Shown: piece by piece, positions 44,960-57,096 of the stretch | Numbering within the stretch: position 1 is the stretch's first letter | How the letters are laid out: each line of letters begins with the position of its first letter | From: Knoellia sinensis KCTC 19936 | GTDB lineage: Bacteria; Actinomycetota; Actinomycetes; Actinomycetales; Dermatophilaceae | Assembly (NCBI RefSeq): GCF_000768705.1 | Contig: NZ_AVPJ01000007.1 | Location: forward strand, 62,001-126,000 | DNA length: 64,000 nt | Direction of reading: 5' to 3' | Position numbers and translations under genes: made by a program | The notes under the pieces: model-generated | What the model saw: the letters and a program-made list of their open reading frames with translations, nothing else | Databases searched by the model: none | What the model was told of the DNA's origin: nothing

Positions 44960-45826
44960 ATGCAAACCGCAGCAAACAGCATCAAACTTCACTCAAAGGC
45001 CTCGAGCGCCACCGTCGCTGGTCGCCTCCTCGTGACGTCGCTGCTCGCTGCGGTCGTGGTGGGCGCCGCCACGTGGCTCCTCGCGGTGGCGTGGCTCTGG
45101 GCGCACGCTCGTGTCACGGCGGCTGGACCCGCCGCGGTCGATGAGGTGCTGGCTCTGGCCCTGGCCACGCTCGCCGCAGCTGTCGGCGCATGGCTCTTCG
45201 TCGGCGTCGCCCTCGAGGTCCTGTCCCACGCTCCCGGGCGCCTCGGACTTCTGGCCGGGCATTGCGCCGATCGCCTGACCCCGGCACTGGCGCGGCGCGT
45301 CGCCGCGTTCATCCTCGGCGTCGGCATCGGAGTCGCCGGCGGACCCACCCAAGCGGTTGCCGCGCCACGCAGCACCGTCGCCTCCGCAACCGACAGTCCC
45401 GGAGGGGTCACCGTGGTCGCCGACCCGGGGTTCGTGCCGACCCGAGGGACCGCGCCCGAGGCGGGCTTCGAGAGCCTCACCCGACCGGCGACTCGAGCCG
45501 CAACGTCCCAGAAGCCTTCACCCGCGCCGGCTCCCGGGTTCACCCCGAGCGCGCCTCGTGTCCGCCCCCAGGCCGACCCCGGACTCCTCGGCAGCCGTCC
45601 GTCGAACGCTCCCGAGCTCGAGGTCGTCGTCCACCGCGGCGACTCGCTCTGGTCGATCGCTGCGCGTCACCTCGGGCCCGATGCGACCGACGCCGAAATC
45701 GCGCGGTCGTGGCCCCTGTGGTTCGAGACCAACCGTGACCGCATCGGCGACGACCCCGACGTCATCCTTCCCGGCCAGATCCTCCGCATCCCCAGCCCTG
45801 AGCAGACAGCGAGTGTGACCCGATGA
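44960..45826 (+). CDS. Membrane protein with C-terminal LysM domain
   Basis: This 288-residue protein has three predicted membrane segments (about 24-48, 63-85 and 112-130). A long Pro/Ala/Ser linker follows, then a LysM peptidoglycan-binding domain (about 222-280, VVVHRGDSLWSIAARHLG to LPGQILRIPS). It would anchor in the membrane and touch the cell wall. Its stop overlaps the start of the next gene (ATGA). Confidence 0.85.
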   Translation: MQTAANSIKLHSKASSATVAGRLLVTSLLAAVVVGAATWLLAVAWLWAHARVTAAGPAAVDEVLALALATLAAAVGAWLFVGVALEVLSHAPGRLGLLAGHCADRLTPALARRVAAFILGVGIGVAGGPTQAVAAPRSTVASATDSPGGVTVVADPGFVPTRGTAPEAGFESLTRPATRAATSQKPSPAPAPGFTPSAPRVRPQADPGLLGSRPSNAPELEVVVHRGDSLWSIAARHLGPDATDAEIARSWPLWFETNRDRIGDDPDVILPGQILRIPSPEQTASVTR

Positions 45827-46368
45827 GCCCGACCGTGACGTCCCACCTTCGCTCCGTCAACGTCATCCCGGCCCCCGGGCCGCGCCCACCGGCCATCCCC
45901 CTCGGTGAGGCACTCCGACGGTCGGCCGACCACGTCGGCCACCCGGCCTACGTCCAGGACGCCCTGGCCGTCGACCTCGCCCACGCGAGCGACGAGCAGC
46001 TCTTCGGCCCCCAGAGGACGGCCCGGGCCGACCTCCCGGAGCCGGGGCAGTGGGTCACCCAGATCGCCCAGGCGATCGTGGAGGTCATGTCCGGGCTGCG
46101 CCCCGCGGCTCAGGTCGTCCGTTGGACGACGCCCCAGGTCTATGCCGTGATCGCCCGACGGGGCGCCCTCGCCGCCCGTCGCCGCGCGTCGGGAACGCGC
46201 GCCACCGCTCAGCGGGCCCGGGTGATCTCGGTGCGCGTGTGCGAGCCGGCCGACGGCGTCGCCGAGTGCGCGGTCGTCGTCAGCGAAGGCGTGCGGGTGC
46301 GTGCCATGGCTGCCCGCCTCGCCGGACAGGACGGCCGCTGGCGCGTGGAAGCACTGCAGATCGGCTGA
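45823..46368 (+). CDS. Rv3235-like family protein
   Basis: The 181-residue protein has an Arg/Pro-rich N-terminus. A conserved domain from about residue 75 includes WVTQIAQAIVEVMSGLRPAAQVVRWT and VSEGVRVRAMAARLAGQDGRWR. This matches the actinobacterial family named after Rv3235. Function is unknown. It is coupled to the LysM protein gene and converges with secA, as Rv3235 lies near secA1 in M. tuberculosis. Confidence 0.85.
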   Translation: MSPTVTSHLRSVNVIPAPGPRPPAIPLGEALRRSADHVGHPAYVQDALAVDLAHASDEQLFGPQRTARADLPEPGQWVTQIAQAIVEVMSGLRPAAQVVRWTTPQVYAVIARRGALAARRRASGTRATAQRARVISVRVCEPADGVAECAVVVSEGVRVRAMAARLAGQDGRWRVEALQIG

Positions 46369-46375
46369 GACACCG

Positions 46376-46449
46376 ACGACCTCTTGCGCCAGGACCACCG
46401 TCGCGCACCAGATTTCGGCGCGCTGCGGTGGTCCCGGGGCAATGAGTCG
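46376..46449. terminator. Imperfect inverted repeat between Rv3235-like gene and secA
   Basis: GGACCACCG (46392-46400) pairs perfectly with 46426-46434. Outer arms continue imperfectly as CTCTTGCGCCA against CTCATTGCCCC, giving a stem about 20 bp long. Read from the right, the outer end is CGACTCATTGCCC, the motif shared with the palindromes at 15669 and 34802. It lies between convergent genes, so it is a likely two-way terminator. Confidence 0.55.
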
Positions 46450-46465
46450 AGCTGAGGGCAGCCGG

Positions 46466-49348
<2,883 letters not shown>

Positions 49349-49530
49349 GGGTTGGACTCCTCGTTGAACACAATGTCTCGCTCGGCCGCCTCGTTGACAG
49401 TCGACGAGACCTGCCAAGGGTAGTCGAGTCAGTGGGCCGGACCACACCTGATGCGGGTCTCCACCGTCTTCCAACGAGCCGGGCCGGTGAATCGGTTCCG
49501 GCTGTCGGCGTTCCGTGATGACATTCCCGT

Positions 49531-50655
49531 ATGCCGTTCCCGGACTCCGTGCCCACCCTCACCGATGGCGTCGTGCGCCTCCGAGCCCACTCCGAGCACG
49601 ATGTCGACCGCATCGTCGAGCAGTGCACCGACCCCGAGAGCCTGCGCTGGACGACCGTGCCGCGCGGCTACACGGCGGAGATGGGCCGCGAATGGATCGG
49701 TGAGATCGCGAAGGGCTGGGACACCGGTGGCGACCAGCTCTGGGCCATCGAGGACGTCGCCGATGACGGGACGGACCGCGCCCACCGGTTCCTCGGCACG
49801 ATCGATCTGCGCCCGAAGGAGGCCGGTCGGATGGAGATCGGCTACGGCCTCCACCCGGACGGTCGCGGTCGGGGCCTCATGGCGCGCGCCCTCAAGCTCG
49901 TCTGCCAATACTGGTTCGACGCCGGCGGCCAGCGGGTTGACTGGTACGCCGAGGTGGGCAATTTCGCCTCGTGGGGTCCGGCACGATCGGCGGGCTTCGA
50001 GTTCATCGCGACCCTCCCCAAGCACGTCGCCCACGGCGAGGGACAGCTGGTCGACGCATGGTTCGGCAGCCTCGGCCGGGATGACGCGATGGAACCACGC
50101 ACGGAGTGGATCGCTCCCCCGGTTCTGGAGGCGGACGGCATACGCCTCCGCCCGTGGCGGGACGCCGACCGTGACAGAGCAGAGGCACACGACCACCCCG
50201 CGCACCATCTGCCGGCCCGGGCGATCCCGACCCCCGACACGTGGGACGACTGGCTCGTGCGCCGCCGCCTCTTCATGGCCCGCGGCTCCAGCGTGAACTG
50301 GTGCATCGCCGACGCCGAGTCCGATCGCGCGCTCGGCGAGATGCTCGTCTTCGTGCACGCGGGCGCGCTCGCCGACGGCGACACGGCGGAGCTCGGCTAC
50401 TTCCTGTTCCCGTCAGCACGAGGCCGCGGCGCCGCCAAGGCCGCAGCGCGACTGGCCGCGCACCACGCCTTCACCGCCAAGGACGACGGTGGGCTCGGAC
50501 TGCGCCGACTCGTCGCGGAGACCGCCGCCGACAACGCCGCGAGCAACGCGGTGCTCGAGTCGACGGGCTTCACCCGCTGGGGTCACGAGAAGGCTGCGAC
50601 CGCACCGGACGGATCAGTGACGGCGGCCGACCACTGGGAGCTCATCCGCTCCTGA
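49531..50655 (+). CDS. Double-domain GNAT N-acetyltransferase
   Basis: This 374-residue protein has two GNAT domains in tandem (about 10-185 and 200-374). Both have acetyl-CoA-binding loops: [11 protein letters not shown] in the first and [10 protein letters not shown] in the second. Paired GNAT proteins are common in actinobacteria and include mycothiol synthase, but the substrate cannot be read from this sequence. It overlaps the end of the convergent small membrane gene by 42 bases. Confidence 0.88.
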   Translation: MPFPDSVPTLTDGVVRLRAHSEHDVDRIVEQCTDPESLRWTTVPRGYTAEMGREWIGEIAKGWDTGGDQLWAIEDVADDGTDRAHRFLGTIDLRPKEAGRMEIGYGLHPDGRGRGLMARALKLVCQYWFDAGGQRVDWYAEVGNFASWGPARSAGFEFIATLPKHVAHGEGQLVDAWFGSLGRDDAMEPRTEWIAPPVLEADGIRLRPWRDADRDRAEAHDHPAHHLPARAIPTPDTWDDWLVRRRLFMARGSSVNWCIADAESDRALGEMLVFVHAGALADGDTAELGYFLFPSARGRGAAKAAARLAAHHAFTAKDDGGLGLRRLVAETAADNAASNAVLESTGFTRWGHEKAATAPDGSVTAADHWELIRS

Positions 50656-50982
50656 CGTCTCCGCCGACCGCTCGGCGTGGGGCCGGGTGAGCGCAAACGC
50701 GATGAGGCCCAGACCTGTGAGCTGTGTTGCGGCGCCCAGGACCGACGTGATCACGATCATGGCGGACAGGAGCCCTTCGCCGAAGCCGGGGATCCACGGC
50801 GTGGCGATGTTGATCAGCCATTGAGCCACCATGCCCAGCGCGATCACACCGAAGCCAGCGGCGCCGAGCTGCCCCCGACGCGCGAAGGACCCCCGCCTGA
50901 GCATGAAGGCCAGTCCCGCGAAAGTGGCCAACGACGCCAGCGAGAGCAGGGTGGAGACGATCCCGAAGATCTGAGGGGTCAT
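50614..50982 (-). CDS. Small integral membrane protein, unknown function
   Basis: The 122-residue protein has three or four hydrophobic segments (about 5-27, 41-60 and 69-97) and a charged C-terminal tail. I do not recognise the family. Its ATG overlaps the stop of the upstream membrane protein gene (ATGA), so the pair is translated together. Its 3' end overlaps the convergent GNAT gene by 42 bases. Confidence 0.7.
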   Translation of the reverse strand: MTPQIFGIVSTLLSLASLATFAGLAFMLRRGSFARRGQLGAAGFGVIALGMVAQWLINIATPWIPGFGEGLLSAMIVITSVLGAATQLTGLGLIAFALTRPHAERSAETSGADELPVVGRRH

Positions 50983-51290
50983 CGCCCTCCCTCCTCACGG
51001 GCGGCGGTGGCCACGGCACGTCCGAGGATCAGGGCCCCGGCGATGGCGATCACGGTGCCCAGGACGTTCTGCAAAAGCGCGACCGACAGTCCGTCGAACG
51101 ACTCATCGCCACGCGCCTGCCTCGTCAGCGACATCGCACCCAGGAGCGCGAACGCGCCCAACCCCACGACGCCCCAGGTCCGCGTCCGGCCACGAGTGCG
51201 GATCAGCACCCAGGCCATGAGAGCGAGTACGCCGAGCAGCACCACCACGGACACGGCAAGGTTGACCGCTTCAGCCGCTCCAAGAGTCAT
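50979..51290 (-). CDS. Small integral membrane protein, unknown function
   Basis: This 103-residue protein has three predicted membrane segments: VNLAVSVVVLLGVLALMAWV, GVVGLGAFALLGAMS and LLQNVLGTVIAIAGALILG. The ATG at 51288-51290 overlaps the stop of the YcaQ-like gene (ATGA) and was preferred over an earlier GTG. It is the middle gene of a three-gene coupled set (YcaQ-like, this gene, the next membrane protein). Confidence 0.7.
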   Translation of the reverse strand: MTLGAAEAVNLAVSVVVLLGVLALMAWVLIRTRGRTRTWGVVGLGAFALLGAMSLTRQARGDESFDGLSVALLQNVLGTVIAIAGALILGRAVATAAREEGGR

Positions 51291-52480
51291 GCGCTGGAGT
51301 GTGACACACCCGAGAGACCGAGCCACTGCGCCATGAGGCTCAGTTCCTCTTGCAGCTCGCGAGTGTCGTCAGCTCCCCCGCGACCCGGCTCCCACGTGAT
51401 GCGTCGCGCGAGCAGCCGACCAGCCGCACGGTCGGCCTTGAGGTCGACGCGTGCGACGAGGTCCTCGCCGAGGAGGAAGGGCAGCACGTAGTAGCCGTGG
51501 ACCCGCTTCTCCTCGGGCACATAGATCTCGAGTCGGTAGTCGAACCCGAAGAGCGCAGACGTTCGATCCCGTTGCCAGACAAGGGAATCGAAGGGAGACA
51601 ACAGCGCCCGCGCGGAGATCCGTCGTGGTCGCCGTGCGCTCGGATGGAGGTATGCCGGCCGCTTCCATCCGTCGATCGTCACCGGTTCCAGCTCACCCGC
51701 CTTGACGAGCGAGGCGATGGCGGGTCGGGCCTGCTCGGGCTTGAGCCTGAAGTAGTCGCGCAGGCACTGCTCGGTGCCGACACCGTGGGCGCGGGCGGCG
51801 ATCCGGATGAGGTCGACGAACGCCTCGTCGTCGCGGGGACGTGCCTCCGGTGACTCAGCCACGTCGCGAAGGTTCGGTGGAAGGACGCGGGACGGGACGG
51901 CATACCGGCGTTCGAATTGGCTGGTGCGTCCGGCCGAGCTGACCTCCCCTGCCCAGAAGAGGTGCTCCAACGCCTGCTTCACGAGGGACCAGTTCCAGCC
52001 CCACTGGTCGCGCTCGCGCGGCAGGTCATGGGCCAGTGCAGCCTCGAGTTGTCGACTGGTCAGAGGGCCCCGGGTGCGGACCTCGGCGAGGACCGCGTCG
52101 ACGAGTTCGGGGTGGTTGCGCTTGACGCTCTGCATGCCGCCCCAGGACTCGTCGTGGGCGCGGAGCATCCGGAAGTTGAGGAGGGGCCACGTCGCCGGGG
52201 GGACGAGCGAAGCCTCGTGCGCCCAATATTCCACCAGGCGGCGCGGCGCCCGGTCGCGGGCCCGGTCGACGAGGGCGCTGTCATGTGGCCCCAGCCGGGA
52301 GAAGAAGGGCAGGTAGTGGCTGCGGGAGACGACGTTGACGCTGTCGATCTGGACGATGCCGACCGTGTCGATGACCCGCTGCACGTGGCGCGACGTCGCG
52401 GACCACGGCTCCGGCCGGGACATCCCGAACCCCTGTGCGGCGAGCGCGATGCGGCGCGCGGCAATCGTGCTGAGTCGCAT
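51287..52480 (-). CDS. YcaQ-like winged-helix DNA glycosylase family protein
   Basis: This 397-residue member of the HTH_42 family is related to YcaQ and AlkX, which unhook interstrand DNA crosslinks. The diagnostic VQIDSVNVVSRSHYLPFFSRLG is near residues 41-62 and includes the Gln-x-Asp active-site segment. Wing-helix repeats follow (LVKQALEHLFWAGEV). The start ATG is the one beginning MRLSTIAARRIAL. Earlier in-frame codons have no similarity. Activity is inferred from the family. Confidence 0.88.
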   Translation of the reverse strand: MRLSTIAARRIALAAQGFGMSRPEPWSATSRHVQRVIDTVGIVQIDSVNVVSRSHYLPFFSRLGPHDSALVDRARDRAPRRLVEYWAHEASLVPPATWPLLNFRMLRAHDESWGGMQSVKRNHPELVDAVLAEVRTRGPLTSRQLEAALAHDLPRERDQWGWNWSLVKQALEHLFWAGEVSSAGRTSQFERRYAVPSRVLPPNLRDVAESPEARPRDDEAFVDLIRIAARAHGVGTEQCLRDYFRLKPEQARPAIASLVKAGELEPVTIDGWKRPAYLHPSARRPRRISARALLSPFDSLVWQRDRTSALFGFDYRLEIYVPEEKRVHGYYVLPFLLGEDLVARVDLKADRAAGRLLARRITWEPGRGGADDTRELQEELSLMAQWLGLSGVSHSSA

Positions 52481-52523
52481 GGACCCCATCATGTCGGCCG
52501 CCACCGACAGGCCCATCTCCGCC

Positions 52524-53240
52524 TTACGCGTCAGGTTCGATGAGGTTGCGTCGCAGCGCATACAGCGCAGCCTCGACGCGGGAGTGGAGCTGGAGCTTCT
52601 CGAGGATGTTGCGCACGTGGTTCTTGACCGTGTTCTCGCTGATGAACAGCTGGGATGCGATCTCCTTGTTGGCCTTGCCGCGGGCGACGAGCGCGAGCAC
52701 CTCGAGCTCACGGTCGGTGAGGCGCGGCCCGGACTGAGCCTCCTTGGGGGGCTCGTTGCTCAGGCGCGAGAACTCCGCGATGAGCTGGCTGGCCATGTGC
52801 GGCGGGATCATCGACTGACCCGAGTGGACCAGACGGACCGAGTCGGCGATCTGCTCGGTCGGCAGGTCCTTGAGGAGGTAGCCGCTCGCTCCGGCCTTGA
52901 TCGCCGAGAAGAGGTCGGACTCGTCGTCGGAGGCGGTGAGGATGAGGATCTTGGTGCGCGGCGCCTTCTCCTTGATCGCCGTGCAGGCCTCGATGCCGCT
53001 GTTTCCGGGCATGCGCACGTCGAGGAGGACGACGTCGGGGTCGAACTCGAAGACCTTCTCGACCGCCTCGGCCCCGGAGCCCGCCTCAGCGACGATCTCG
53101 AGGTCGGGCTCAAGTCCGATGACTGCCTGCATGCCACGCCTGTAGAGGTCGTGGTCATCGGCGATGACGATGCGGATTCGGTCGCTGGCGTCCCCCACGG
53201 ACGAGGACCGCGATCCGTTCTCGGACTGGAGCGGGCTCAC
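52524..53240 (-). CDS. NarL/FixJ-type response regulator
   Basis: The 238-residue protein has an N-terminal receiver (RIRIVIADDHDLYRRGM, phosphorylation site in VVLLDVRMPG, switch Thr/Lys in LTASDD and LLKDLP). A C-terminal LuxR-type HTH follows (LTDRELEVLALVARGKANKE to VKNHVRNILEKL). No kinase gene is adjacent, so the partner is unknown. The start is uncertain. GTG at 53238-53240 was chosen over the upstream frame extension, which continues into intergenic sequence. hpf is the next gene upstream. Confidence 0.9.
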   Translation of the reverse strand: MSPLQSENGSRSSSVGDASDRIRIVIADDHDLYRRGMQAVIGLEPDLEIVAEAGSGAEAVEKVFEFDPDVVLLDVRMPGNSGIEACTAIKEKAPRTKILILTASDDESDLFSAIKAGASGYLLKDLPTEQIADSVRLVHSGQSMIPPHMASQLIAEFSRLSNEPPKEAQSGPRLTDRELEVLALVARGKANKEIASQLFISENTVKNHVRNILEKLQLHSRVEAALYALRRNLIEPDA

Positions 53241-53361
53241 TGCGTCATAGTGACACGGCGAGCCCGCTCCTGTCCGGCCATTGGACAACTGTCAATGACG
53301 ACTTCGGGGCACCTTTGGCAGGTGACCGAGTGTGCGGGTCACGGCGTAGCCGCGTCGCACG

Positions 53362-54021
53362 TCAGGACGCCGCAGCGCGCTCCCGATCGGTGTCGTCGGC
53401 GGATGCTCCGGCGGACGCCGGGGCCTCGCCGTTGAGCTCGAGGTGAAGGACGCCGTAGGACCACCCGCGGCGGCGGTAGACCACGCTCGCCTTGTCGGTC
53501 TCGAGATCGTGGAAGAGGTAGAAGTCGTGGCCCACGAGCTCCATCTCGCGCAGGGCCTGTTCGAGGGTCATTGGGGCCGAACTGTGGACCTTCTCGCGGA
53601 CGTCGATCGGCGAGTCGCCGAACACTCCGCCGTCGTCCTCGTCGGCCTCGGCACCGTTGACGGCGGGCTCGGGCGGGACGAACGCGGTCGCGCTGGCGAC
53701 CGACTCCTGGTGGCGCCCGCGGCGGACCGTGCGGTCGTGCTTGCGGCGCAGTCGCTCGAGGAGCTTCTCGAGAGCGACGTCGAGGGCGGCGTACTTGTCT
53801 TCCTGGCACGCTTCTGCGCGCACGACGGGTCCCTTGATGTGACACGTGATCTCCACGCGGTCACAGGCCTTGGACTGGCGGCGATTGGCTTCGTGGCTGA
53901 TCACGACTTCGATCCGGCGGGTGCGGGGGGCCAATTGCTGAACCTTGTCGAGCTTGTCCGCAATGTGCTGCCGGAATCGGTCCGAGACGGTCGTGTGACG
54001 TCCGGTAACGACGATGTCCAC
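53362..54021 (-). CDS. hpf: Ribosome hibernation promoting factor, long form
   Basis: This 219-residue protein has the N-terminal ribosome-binding domain (about 1-100, MDIVVTGRHTTVSDRFR to ALDVALEKLLERLRRKHDR). A linker and the C-terminal dimerisation domain follow (about 145-205, containing MTLEQALREMELVGHDFYLF and YRRRGWSYGVLHL). Long HPF dimerises 70S ribosomes into inactive 100S in stationary phase. GTG start with AGGAGG five bases upstream. It is equivalent to Rv3241c beside secA1. Confidence 0.95.
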   Translation of the reverse strand: MDIVVTGRHTTVSDRFRQHIADKLDKVQQLAPRTRRIEVVISHEANRRQSKACDRVEITCHIKGPVVRAEACQEDKYAALDVALEKLLERLRRKHDRTVRRGRHQESVASATAFVPPEPAVNGAEADEDDGGVFGDSPIDVREKVHSSAPMTLEQALREMELVGHDFYLFHDLETDKASVVYRRRGWSYGVLHLELNGEAPASAGASADDTDRERAAAS

Positions 54022-54117
54022 TAGTCCTCCTAGGGTCTGGGCGTGCCTGTCTGTGCCTGTCGAGGGCTAACGGCGGCGGCACCACCTCCGGGGGAGGAGT
54101 CGTCTCATGCACTGACG

Positions 54118-54900
54118 TTAGACCCCTCCTCGGACCCTTTCAAGGGATGGGACTGGCAATCTGCTGGCAACCTCGGCGTGTCGCCTCGTGGCCCCGATCG
54201 CGGCCGCCACGACATGCCCGGAACCCGCCGCACGAAGCGCCCGAGCGGCCTCCGCGAGGGTCGCTCCGGTCGTGACGAGGTCGTCGACGACGAGGCACAT
54301 GGCCCCCTCGACGACGGGCCCGTGCCTGACCCGCACAGCCATGGCACCGCCGAGGTTGGTGGCCCGCTCGGTCGCCGAGAGGCTGGACTGGTCACGTGTC
54401 ACCCGGGTCGGCTCGAGCACCTCGGCGACGACGACCCTGCCCGGCAGGGCTCTCACGGCATCGGTCACCAGGGGCAGCAGGGGCACGTCCCCTCGTCTGC
54501 GCCGCGCCCTGGGCGATCCCGACACGGGCACGACGAGCAGCCCCCTCCCCCGCAGGGCACGCCGCAGCTCCGGGCTCGACGACGCGGCCGCGCGCAGAGC
54601 TGGCGCGAGCCACTGCGACAGCGTCACGCGCAGTTCCCGCCGATCTTCGTCCTTGTATGCCGTGACAACGGCCCTGAGCGCTCGGCTCGCCTCCCCGGCA
54701 ACCCAGCAGGACGGCATACCGGGCGGAATCGGGTCGGGCATGGTGAGGCGCGGCACCGGGTGGAGGGACGAGGTCGCGGCACTCCGGCAGCCCGGACACA
54801 ACGGCCCGCCCGGCACGTGGCACAACGCGCATGTGGCGGGAAGGACGAGGTCGACGAGAGCGGCTAGCACCCAATCAGCCTGCGCGACAGGCCCGCTCAC
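54118..54900 (-). CDS. comF: ComF-family phosphoribosyltransferase-like protein
   Basis: This 260-residue protein has a Cys pair CALC and another (CPGC) near the N-terminus, which probably bind zinc. A PRTase domain follows with the PRPP-binding signature CLVVDDLVTTGATLAEA. ComF proteins are linked to DNA uptake in competent bacteria, but many members have no proven role. The GTG start is near the end of the secA-hpf block. A DnaA-box-like TGTGGACAAC (54923-54932) lies just upstream. Confidence 0.9.
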   Translation of the reverse strand: MSGPVAQADWVLAALVDLVLPATCALCHVPGGPLCPGCRSAATSSLHPVPRLTMPDPIPPGMPSCWVAGEASRALRAVVTAYKDEDRRELRVTLSQWLAPALRAAASSSPELRRALRGRGLLVVPVSGSPRARRRRGDVPLLPLVTDAVRALPGRVVVAEVLEPTRVTRDQSSLSATERATNLGGAMAVRVRHGPVVEGAMCLVVDDLVTTGATLAEAARALRAAGSGHVVAAAIGATRRHAEVASRLPVPSLERVRGGV

Positions 54901-54962
54901 CCGCTAGCCCATCAGATCAATCTGTGGACAACTTCCGCAGGACGCCAATCCCTGTGGAGAAG

Positions 54963-56474
54963 TCAGTTAGGAGCCCTGAGCAGGACATATCTCTCGCCTG
55001 CTCGGACGACGGACCAGCCCTGCTGATGCACAAGGCCAGCGGCGGGAGCGTCCGTCTGTGCCAGCAATGCGAAGGAACAACCGACCCGGCCGACGTACTC
55101 CTCCCAGCCCGGAGACCCCGACTGGAATTTCAGATAAGCCTTGAAGTAGTCGAGTCCATAGATCTCGGTTCGGCCGTCGACTGCGGGACGGATATTCGGG
55201 TGCTTCCAGATCAGCCAGCCGCCGAGCACGTAGTCGTTGCACACGGTCGTTCCCGCTGGCAAGGTCGACAACTGCGAATCGAGGTCGTTCGCACCGGCAC
55301 CGGGCTTTGCTGATGTGCTGGGTACTAGGGCGCCTGCGAGTGTGAGACCAGCCAGTGCGGCCCCCAAGGTCAAGCCGACTTCGCGTCGGCTGACCTTTTC
55401 TCGTAGCAACGGGGTGGCTTTTTGAATCTCGAGCGCGGCAACCGGCGCGAGGATGGCCATGCCCACGGGCACGGTTCTGGCGTACAAGAGTGCCAAGCCC
55501 ACCGCACTGCCTACGAGGAGGACCCTGACCCAAGGAACCGGCCGCCCCCGCCGCGCCCAGATCAGCACAAGGACGCCACACAGGGCCACGAACGCAGCGA
55601 AGCCGACGTCGCGGATGGATGGGGACTGCCACTCTTGGACGTACGACGTGTATTCACTGACCTCGAAAGGGCTGAGGAGAAGTCCCGGCCCAACCGGGGT
55701 TAGGCACGCGGCTATCACGGACGCGATGGGGACGAGCACCAGCCGCAGACATGCGCGAAGGTCGAGGCGGCGATCAAGGCACATGCCGACAACCACGACG
55801 ACCCCGATGATCGGCCCGATGAACCACATTCCATGGCTGCAGGCCCAGACCCAGGTCACGGGCACCAGCCACCAGCGAGATTTGCCATCCAGCGAGGTCT
55901 GCAGCCACGCCCCCGACGTAACGACAGTCAAAGCAAAGGTCACGAGGTGCGGCCGGAGGGAAAGGCTGCCGCTCATGCCGACAAACACCACCGCCATCAA
56001 CAGGGCCGTGATCAGGAGGGACGTAGATCTACGCAGCCACCACCACAGGCTCAGCAGGATTGCGACCACTCCCACGGGGAGGAGCCACGCAACCGCGGGC
56101 AATCCGGCGGCGTCGTACAGAGCACTCATTCCCAACTGGGGAAGCCACTCATGCAGGCGCCAAGGCTGGGTGGACATGTCGCTCCACGGGTCCGGCCCGC
56201 TGAATGCCCAATGCTCCCAGAGGTATCCACCAGCGGCGATATGCCAGAAGGTGTCAGGGTCGGACACGGGTTGCAAGGCCCTGACGGCGCCCATCAAAAG
56301 CACCAGGCCCGGCAGCATCTGCCGCAAGATCAGTGGCAGAGCGCTTGGTCGGTCCTGCGTCTCCTCTTGGAGCCGAGTTGCGGGCAGTTTCGGTCCGCGC
56401 TGCGCTGTCCCTGTACTCGCCTGCTCGGTCCTCACACGGAGATGATTCCCGGTTGCCCCGTCGCGCTGAGTCAA
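54963..56474 (-). CDS. Polytopic membrane protein (GT-C-like), unknown function
   Basis: The 503-residue protein has a soluble N-terminus of about 45 residues and then about 10 hydrophobic segments. An acidic loop DPDTFWHIAAGGYLWEH follows the first membrane segment, and a C-terminal extracellular domain follows the last (GTTVCNDYVLGGWLIWKHP). The D-x-F-W-H loop and topology recall GT-C glycosyltransferases using polyprenyl-linked sugars, but no definite family was recognised. Gene spacing suggests its own promoter. Confidence 0.7.
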   Translation of the reverse strand: MTQRDGATGNHLRVRTEQASTGTAQRGPKLPATRLQEETQDRPSALPLILRQMLPGLVLLMGAVRALQPVSDPDTFWHIAAGGYLWEHWAFSGPDPWSDMSTQPWRLHEWLPQLGMSALYDAAGLPAVAWLLPVGVVAILLSLWWWLRRSTSLLITALLMAVVFVGMSGSLSLRPHLVTFALTVVTSGAWLQTSLDGKSRWWLVPVTWVWACSHGMWFIGPIIGVVVVVGMCLDRRLDLRACLRLVLVPIASVIAACLTPVGPGLLLSPFEVSEYTSYVQEWQSPSIRDVGFAAFVALCGVLVLIWARRGRPVPWVRVLLVGSAVGLALLYARTVPVGMAILAPVAALEIQKATPLLREKVSRREVGLTLGAALAGLTLAGALVPSTSAKPGAGANDLDSQLSTLPAGTTVCNDYVLGGWLIWKHPNIRPAVDGRTEIYGLDYFKAYLKFQSGSPGWEEYVGRVGCSFALLAQTDAPAAGLVHQQGWSVVRAGERYVLLRAPN

Positions 56475-56508
56475 ATCGACAAAGTGCTTTCTCCCGACTC
56501 AGCGCGGG

Positions 56509-56967
56509 TCACGATAAGGCGGCACTTGGGACGGTAGCAGTCGCCGGACTACGGTTGGGACCCGCGCCCGTCGCGGCCGCACGGAGGATCGCTTCCACAA
56601 TCACACCCGACTCCACGGACTTGAAGAGGTAGGACGTTGCCCCAGCGGCGAGCGCAGCATCGATCTCTTGAGGGTCGTCAGCCATCGTGAGCATGAGACA
56701 CCGTGTCGCAGGAGCCAACTGCCCGATCCGCGCGCAGGCTTCGACCCCTCCGACACCGGGCATGCGTGCGTCGAGAAGCACGACATCTGGTTCGAGGTCC
56801 TCGACCATCGATACGGCCTCTGCCCCGTCCGATGCCTGACCGATGACGGTGATCCGCGGGTCGAGAGCCAGCACCATCGCCATTAACTGGCGGTGACGCA
56901 CGTGATCATCAGCGATGACGACCCTGACGGCCGCCTCCGACCACAAGCCCTCGCGAATCTGGTGCAC
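56509..56967 (-). CDS. Stand-alone receiver-domain response regulator
   Basis: The 152-residue protein is a complete receiver: VVIADDHVRHRQLM, phosphorylatable Asp in VVLLDARMPGVGG, LTMADD and the lysine in SYLFKSVESG. It has no output domain. It ends in a short Ala/Pro/Thr tail where NarL-type regulators have an HTH. It may act as a phosphate sink or by protein contact. It faces the NarL-type kinase gene (57097-58746) across a short gap and probably works with it. A GTG start was taken. Confidence 0.82.
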   Translation of the reverse strand: MHQIREGLWSEAAVRVVIADDHVRHRQLMAMVLALDPRITVIGQASDGAEAVSMVEDLEPDVVLLDARMPGVGGVEACARIGQLAPATRCLMLTMADDPQEIDAALAAGATSYLFKSVESGVIVEAILRAAATGAGPNRSPATATVPSAALS

Positions 56968-57096
56968 GGCTCAACTATGACGATGCATCTTCGGCACGTG
57001 GCGCACTTCGGCGAAACCGGTCCGAAATGACCAGCGATGAAGGACCATGGCGAGAACCCCTGTTCGTTGCTCCGGCTCAAACCCCTGAGGAGCCAC

